Shown here one piece after another: positions 60,163-64,000 of a stretch of DNA of 64,000 bases (position 1 is its first letter; each line of letters begins with the position of its first letter). This stretch comes from an uncultured Bacilli bacterium. GTDB lineage: Bacteria; Bacillota_I; Bacilli_A; RF39; UBA660. The stretch spans positions 1 through 64,000 of the forward strand of contig CAKOOO010000004.1 of the NCBI GenBank assembly GCA_934098665.1, in the 5' to 3' direction. Both the position numbers and the translations under genes were made by a program. Below the pieces are notes generated by a model. It had not been told where the DNA came from. It saw only the letters and a list, made by a program, of their open reading frames with translations, and made no database searches.

Positions 60163-60993
60163 ATGGCTATAAGACATTATAAACCAGTTACAAATGGTAG
60201 AAGAGGCATGAGTACTCTTGTTAATGAAGAAATCACAACAAAAACTCCTACTAAAGGATTACTTGGTAAAGTTAAAAAAACTGGTGGTAGAAATAATCAA
60301 GGTAAAATGACTGTTAGACACATTGGTGGTGGAGCTAAAAGAAAATATCGTGTAATTGATTTTAAAAGAAATAAAATCGGTGTTACAGGTAAAGTTGCAA
60401 CCATTGAATATGATCCAAACAGAACAGCAAATATTGCTTTAATTAACTATAAAGACGGAGAAAAAAGATATATTATTGCTCCAAAAGATTTAAAAGTAGG
60501 CGCTATCATTGAAAATGGTGAAAATGCTGATATTAAAGTTGGTAATGCATTACCACTTAAAAATATTCCAGTAGGTACACTTGTTCATTGCATAGAACTT
60601 AAACCTGGTAAAGGTGCTGAAATTTGCCGTAGTGCTGGTGCATCTGCTCAAATTCTTGGTAGAGAGGATAAATATGTTCTTCTTAGACTTCAATCTGGAG
60701 AAACAAGAAAAGTTCTTGATAGATGTATGGCAACAATCGGTGTTGTTGGTAATGAAGATGCTAACCTAGTTAATATTGGTAAAGCAGGTAGAACTAGATA
60801 TCTTGGAATTAGACCTACAAACCGTGGTTCTGTAATGAACCCTAACGATCACCCACATGGTGGTGGAGAAGGACGTGCTCCAATTGGTAGAAAGAGTCCA
60901 ATGACTCCTTGGGGTAAACCTGCTCTTGGTGTTAAAACTAGAAAACCTAAAAAGGCATCTAGTAAACTTATTATAAGTAGGAAGACTAAATAG
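60163..60993 (+). CDS. rplB: 50S ribosomal protein L2
   Basis: L2 (276 aa) is a core 23S rRNA-binding protein near the peptidyl-transferase centre. Conserved are GGRNNQGKMTVRHIGGG, the AGASAQILGRE block and the C-terminal NPNDHPHGGGEGRAPIGRK with the universally conserved histidine. GAAAGGAG precedes the start. Confidence 0.98.
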   Translation: MAIRHYKPVTNGRRGMSTLVNEEITTKTPTKGLLGKVKKTGGRNNQGKMTVRHIGGGAKRKYRVIDFKRNKIGVTGKVATIEYDPNRTANIALINYKDGEKRYIIAPKDLKVGAIIENGENADIKVGNALPLKNIPVGTLVHCIELKPGKGAEICRSAGASAQILGREDKYVLLRLQSGETRKVLDRCMATIGVVGNEDANLVNIGKAGRTRYLGIRPTNRGSVMNPNDHPHGGGEGRAPIGRKSPMTPWGKPALGVKTRKPKKASSKLIISRKTK

Positions 60994-61002
60994 GGAGGAA
61001 TA

Positions 61003-61266
61003 ATGGCAAGAAGTTTAAAAAAAGGTGCTTTCGTTGATGATAGCATTATGAAAAAAATTAATAAATTAAATGAAGAAAATAAAAAATCAGTAGTAAAAAC
61101 TTGGTCAAGAAGAAGTACTATTTATCCTGAATTTGTAGGACATACAATTGCAGTTCATAATGGTAAAGATTTTATACCTGTATATATTACTGAAGAAATG
61201 GTTGGTCATAAATTAGGAGAATTTTCACAAACTCGTAAATTTACTGGCCATGCTGGAAATAAATAG
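61003..61266 (+). CDS. rpsS: 30S ribosomal protein S19
   Basis: S19 (87 aa) lies in the 30S head. It starts MARSLKKGAFVDDSIM and contains WSRRSTIYPEFVGHTIAVHNG and FSQTRKFTGHAG. GGGAGG precedes it. Standard position between rplB and rplV. Confidence 0.98.
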   Translation: MARSLKKGAFVDDSIMKKINKLNEENKKSVVKTWSRRSTIYPEFVGHTIAVHNGKDFIPVYITEEMVGHKLGEFSQTRKFTGHAGNK

Positions 61267-61274
61267 GAGGTAAC

Positions 61275-61619
61275 ATGGAAACTTATGCAAAACATAATAC
61301 TGCAATGATTAAACCTAGACTTGCAAGAATGACTATGGATTTAATTCGTGGAAAAGATGTTGAAACTGCAAGAGGAATTCTTGAAAATACTAATACTAAA
61401 GCTAGTAGAATGATATTAAAAGTTTTAAACTCAGCAGTTGCAAATGCAGTAAATAATAATGGTGCAAATGAAAATGATTTAGTTATTTGTAAATGTTTTA
61501 TTAATCCAGGACCAATCTACAAGAGAATTCAATTTGCTTCAAGAGGAAATGTTGATAGACATGATAAAAGAACAAGTCATATTGTAATTTATGTTACTGA
61601 TAATAAGGAGGCTAAATAA
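61275..61619 (+). CDS. rplV: 50S ribosomal protein L22
   Basis: L22 (114 aa) contributes to the exit tunnel. It contains MDLIRGKDVETARGIL and GPIYKRIQFASRGNVDRHDKR in part, the tunnel hairpin. TAGGAGG precedes the start. It follows rpsS by 8 bp. Confidence 0.98.
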   Translation: METYAKHNTAMIKPRLARMTMDLIRGKDVETARGILENTNTKASRMILKVLNSAVANAVNNNGANENDLVICKCFINPGPIYKRIQFASRGNVDRHDKRTSHIVIYVTDNKEAK

Positions 61620-61621
61620 TT

Positions 61622-62299
61622 ATGGGACAAAAAGTTAATCCTATAGGATATCGTATTGGTGTTAATAAAGATTGGGATTCTCGTTGGTATGCTGAAAAAG
61701 ATTACTCAACTAAATTAATTAACGATATCAAAATAAGAGAATATATTGAAAAAAATCTTAAAAGTGCTTCTATATCTAAAGTAGTAATTGAAAGAAGAAA
61801 AAATAAAGTTGAACTTACAATTTATACTGCAAGACCTGGTGTTATAATTGGCCGTGGTGGAGAAGATATTGAAAAACTTAGAAAGAAAATTTCTAAACTT
61901 GTTAATGAAGAAATTTATATTAACATAGTTGAAGAAAAGAACCCTGATTTAAATGCTCAACTTGTTGCAGATAATATAGCAATGCAAATTGAAGCTCGTG
62001 CACCTTTTAGAAGTGTTCAAAAAAGAGCTATTAGAAATACAATGAAAGCTGGTGCTAAAGGTATTAAAACTGCTGTATCAGGAAGACTTGGTGGAGCTGA
62101 AATGGCTAGAACTGAAGGCTATACTGAAGGCACAGTACCTTTACATACAATTAGAGCTGATGTAGATTATGCTACAAGTGAAGCAAATACAATCTACGGA
62201 AAAATCGGAGTTAAAGTATGGATTTATAAAGATGAAATACTTAAAACTAGAAATGTTAAGAAGGGAGAGATGAAAGATGTTAATGCCAAAAAGAACTAA
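61622..62299 (+). CDS. rpsC: 30S ribosomal protein S3
   Basis: S3 (225 aa) forms part of the mRNA entry tunnel. It starts MGQKVNPIGYRIGVNKDWDS; the KH domain GVIIGRGGEDIEKLRK and the C-terminal GRLGGAEMARTE are conserved. AAGGAGG near the end of rplV is its ribosome-binding site. It overlaps rplP by 23 bp. Confidence 0.98.
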   Translation: MGQKVNPIGYRIGVNKDWDSRWYAEKDYSTKLINDIKIREYIEKNLKSASISKVVIERRKNKVELTIYTARPGVIIGRGGEDIEKLRKKISKLVNEEIYINIVEEKNPDLNAQLVADNIAMQIEARAPFRSVQKRAIRNTMKAGAKGIKTAVSGRLGGAEMARTEGYTEGTVPLHTIRADVDYATSEANTIYGKIGVKVWIYKDEILKTRNVKKGEMKDVNAKKN

Positions 62300-62702
62300 A
62301 TATCGTAAAAGTCATAGATTAAGTTATGAAGGCAAAGCAAAAGGAAATCTTACCCTAAATAATGGTGAATTTGGCCTTATGGCTATGGAAGGCGGATGGA
62401 TTTCTGCTAGACAAATTGAAGCTGCACGTATTGCAATGACTCGTTATATGAAACGTGGTGGTAAAGTATATATTAATATATTCCCACATATGCCAAGAAC
62501 TAGAAAACCTCTAGAAACTAGACAAGGTAAAGGTAAAGGTAACGTTGAAGAATGGGTAGCAGTTGTAAAACAAGGAAAGATCATGTTTGAAATTAGTGAT
62601 GTTTCTGAAGAAATTGCTAGAGAAGCTTTAAGACTTGCTTCTCATAAGCTTTCAATCAAAACTAAATTTGTTATGAAGGAGAGTGAAACTCTTGGAAATT
62701 AA
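62277..62702 (+). CDS. rplP: 50S ribosomal protein L16
   Basis: L16 (141 aa) organises the A-site tRNA region of the 50S subunit. It starts MLMPKRTKYRKSHR and contains SARQIEAARIAMTRYMKRGGK and WVAVVKQGKIMFEI. The start at 62277, inside rpsC, matches homologues and has GGGAGAG upstream. Confidence 0.98.
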   Translation: MLMPKRTKYRKSHRLSYEGKAKGNLTLNNGEFGLMAMEGGWISARQIEAARIAMTRYMKRGGKVYINIFPHMPRTRKPLETRQGKGKGNVEEWVAVVKQGKIMFEISDVSEEIAREALRLASHKLSIKTKFVMKESETLGN

Positions 62703-62892
62703 TGAAATAAGAAAATTAAGTAATGAAGATATTAAAAAGAAGATCATAGAAGATAAAGAAGAACTATTTAAAAATAGATTAGCTCAATCTTCTGGAACTT
62801 TAGAAAAACCTGTAGTTTTAAGACAACTTCGTAAAGAAATTGCAAGACTTAAAACTGTATTAACAGAAAGAGAAATGGATGGTGAAAACTAA
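62692..62892 (+). CDS. rpmC: 50S ribosomal protein L29
   Basis: L29 (66 aa) is a two-helix protein at the tunnel exit. It contains NEIRKLSNEDIKKKI, ELFKNRLAQSSGTLEKP and LRKEIARLKTVL. The TTG at 62692 gives the usual 66-aa length with AAGGAGAG at a proper distance; the GTG at 62683 is too close to it. It overlaps rplP by 11 bp and rpsQ by one base. Confidence 0.94.
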   Translation: MEINEIRKLSNEDIKKKIIEDKEELFKNRLAQSSGTLEKPVVLRQLRKEIARLKTVLTEREMDGEN

Positions 62893-63149
62893 TGGAAAAA
62901 GCAAAACAAGAATTAATTGGTAAAGTTGTTAGTGATAAAAACGATAAAACAATTACTGTTTTAGTAGAAACTTATAAAACACATCCATTATATGGTAAAA
63001 GAGTTAAATATTCTAAAAAATATGCTGCTCATGATGAAAAGAATGAAGCAAAAGTAGGAGATACAGTTAGAATTTCAATGACTAGACCTTTATCAAAAAC
63101 TAAAAGATATGAATTAGTTAAAGTTATTGAAAAAGCTGTAATTTTATAG
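62892..63149 (+). CDS. rpsQ: 30S ribosomal protein S17
   Basis: S17 (85 aa), an OB-fold protein binding 16S rRNA helices 7 and 11. It contains LIGKVVSDKNDKTITVLVET, YGKRVKYSKKYAAHDE and KVGDTVRISMTRPLSKTKRY. It starts in a TAATG overlap with rpmC. Confidence 0.97.
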   Translation: MEKAKQELIGKVVSDKNDKTITVLVETYKTHPLYGKRVKYSKKYAAHDEKNEAKVGDTVRISMTRPLSKTKRYELVKVIEKAVIL

Positions 63150-63160
63150 GAGGTAATATT

Positions 63161-63529
63161 ATGGTAATGCAAGAAAGTAGATTAAAAGTTGCTGATAACT
63201 CTGGTGCAAGAGAACTTTTAGTTATCCGTGTTATGGGTGGAAGTAAAGTTAAAAGTGCTAATATCGGTGATGTAATCGTTGGTACTGTTAAAAAAGCTAT
63301 ATCTAATAGTCCTGTAAAAGAAGGTAAAGTTGTAAAAGCAGTTATAGTAAGAACTGTTCAAGGTGTTAGAAGAAAAGATGGAAGTTATATTAAATTTGAT
63401 GATAACGCTTGCGTATTAATTAAAGATGATAAAACTCCAATCGGTACAAGAGTTTTAGGCCCAGTTGCTAGAGAACTTCGTGAAAAAGAATATCACAAAA
63501 TTGTATCACTTGCACCTGAGGTTTTATAG
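63161..63529 (+). CDS. rplN: 50S ribosomal protein L14
   Basis: L14 (122 aa) forms an intersubunit bridge. It starts MVMQESRLKVADNSGARELL and has the basic VVKAVIVRTVQGVRRKDGSY and RVLGPVARELRE segments. TAGGAGG precedes the start. Normal length. Confidence 0.98.
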   Translation: MVMQESRLKVADNSGARELLVIRVMGGSKVKSANIGDVIVGTVKKAISNSPVKEGKVVKAVIVRTVQGVRRKDGSYIKFDDNACVLIKDDKTPIGTRVLGPVARELREKEYHKIVSLAPEVL

Positions 63530-63537
63530 GAGGATAT

Positions 63538-63846
63538 ATGAAAGTTAAAGTAGGAGATAAAGTATTAGTTATTGCTGGAAAAGACAAAGGTAAAGAAGGC
63601 AAAGTAATTAAAACTTATAAAAAATTAGATAAAGTTGTTGTTGAGGGTTTAAATATGGTTAAGAAACATTCTAAACCTAGAACTACTGAAGACAAAGGTG
63701 GAATATTTGATATTGAAGCACCTATTCATGTATCTAATGTAAAAGTTATAAACAATAATAAAGAAGAAAAAGCTAAAGTAGTTAAATCTGAAGCAAAGAA
63801 AGAAACTTCAAAAAAGAAAACTACTAGCAAAAAGGAAGCAAAGTAG
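63538..63846 (+). CDS. rplX: 50S ribosomal protein L24
   Basis: L24 (102 aa) starts assembly of the 50S subunit. The KOW motif is in KVGDKVLVIAGKDKGKEGKV, followed by VEGLNMVKKHSKP and the GGIFDIEAPIHVSNV block. The last 25 residues are an unusual Lys/Ser/Thr-rich tail. TAGGAGG precedes it. Confidence 0.97.
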   Translation: MKVKVGDKVLVIAGKDKGKEGKVIKTYKKLDKVVVEGLNMVKKHSKPRTTEDKGGIFDIEAPIHVSNVKVINNNKEEKAKVVKSEAKKETSKKKTTSKKEAK

Positions 63847-63853
63847 GTGAATT

Positions 63854-64000
63854 ATGAGTAATTTTAAAACTTTATATGAAAAAGAAATAAAAAATAGTTT
63901 AATGAAGGAATATAATTATACTACTGTAATGCAAGTTCCTAAAATCACTAAAATCGTAATTAATATGGGTGTTGGTGAAGGCGCTAATGATTCTAAATTC
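63854..64000 (+). CDS. rplE: 50S ribosomal protein L5 (N-terminal 49 residues, cut by window edge)
   Basis: L5 binds 5S rRNA and contacts the P-site tRNA. The visible part reads MSNFKTLYEKEIKNSLMKEY, then VMQVPKITKIVINMGVGEGA, the L5 signature. AGTAGGTGAATT precedes the ATG at 63854. It continues the S10 operon beyond the window. Confidence 0.96.
   Translation, partial: MSNFKTLYEKEIKNSLMKEYNYTTVMQVPKITKIVINMGVGEGANDSKF

Noticed and set aside
1..64000. Mycoplasma genetic code (TGA = Trp) because of the AT-rich DNA
   Set aside because: Genes such as ricT, tatD, yabG and yabP stop at TGA at the expected length, and Trp is TGG throughout.
1..64000. Insertion sequences, prophage, integrase, toxin-antitoxin or restriction genes
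   Set aside because: Every open frame of substance was assigned to housekeeping, sporulation or the few orphans listed; none looks mobile.
1..64000. rRNA or tRNA genes, common near Firmicute origins
   Set aside because: No conserved 16S/23S or GTTCGA-type T-arm context was noticed; only the SRP RNA and leaders were found. A tRNAscan/Infernal run would be decisive.

Overview
The window comes from the chromosome of a very AT-rich, spore-forming low-GC Gram-positive bacterium (Bacillota). It carries many sporulation genes (spoIID, spoIIQ, spoIIR, bofA, spoVT, yabG, spoVG, yabP, yabQ, spo0A). RpoE (delta) and a ComK homologue point to the class Bacilli, probably a host-associated and partly reduced lineage; this placement is an inference. 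TGA is a normal stop (ricT, yabG, yabP and tatD end in it), so the mycoplasma code is excluded. No rRNA, tRNA, insertion sequence, prophage or CRISPR array was seen.

The replication origin is at about 21.5-21.9 kb (with a second cluster of signals at 23.26-23.40 kb). Genes to its left lie almost all on the minus strand and genes to its right on the plus strand, so most are co-oriented with replication. The exceptions are a class A PBP (12.4-14.4 kb, plus) and clpP (51.0-51.6 kb, minus).

Left arm, 1-21.5 kb: secA (partial)-hpf-csp; a sporulation and cell-wall block (MreB-like remnant, spoIIQ, spoIID, ywzB, rpiB, rpmE, SGNH-like gene, murA); two coiled-coil genes; mntP-spoIIR-prmC-prfA-rpoE-argS; the PBP; and the classic origin-proximal set noc/parB-rsmG-mnmG-mnmE-khpB-yidC-rnpA-rpmH.

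Right arm, 21.9-57.9 kb: dnaA-dnaN-comK-recF-gyrB-gyrA; four parS sites in an exact 101-bp tandem array; a very short SRP RNA; tadA-dnaX-ebfC-recR-bofA-holB-ricT-trmN6-pth-mfd-spoVT; a T-box leader before dut-metG-tatD; a 3D-like protein, rsmA; a compact SDR / PLP-lyase / amidoligase cassette with its own promoter; then yabG-veg-spoVG-yabP-yabQ-divIC, clpP, a nucleoside kinase, gap-pgk, spo0A and an iPGM-like gene. From 58 kb to the end runs the S10 ribosomal-protein operon behind a structured leader.

The most notable theme is conserved sporulation or housekeeping loci that hold proteins without their key residues. Spo0A has Glu at the phosphoacceptor position. SpoIIQ has no zinc ligands. An MreB/Mbl-like protein, an SGNH-hydrolase-like protein and an iPGM-like protein have all lost their catalytic or nucleotide-binding motifs. 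The Noc/ParB protein has an unusual set of DNA-specificity residues while canonical parS sites lie 16 kb away. The three-gene amidoligase cassette is the best candidate for an undescribed pathway.
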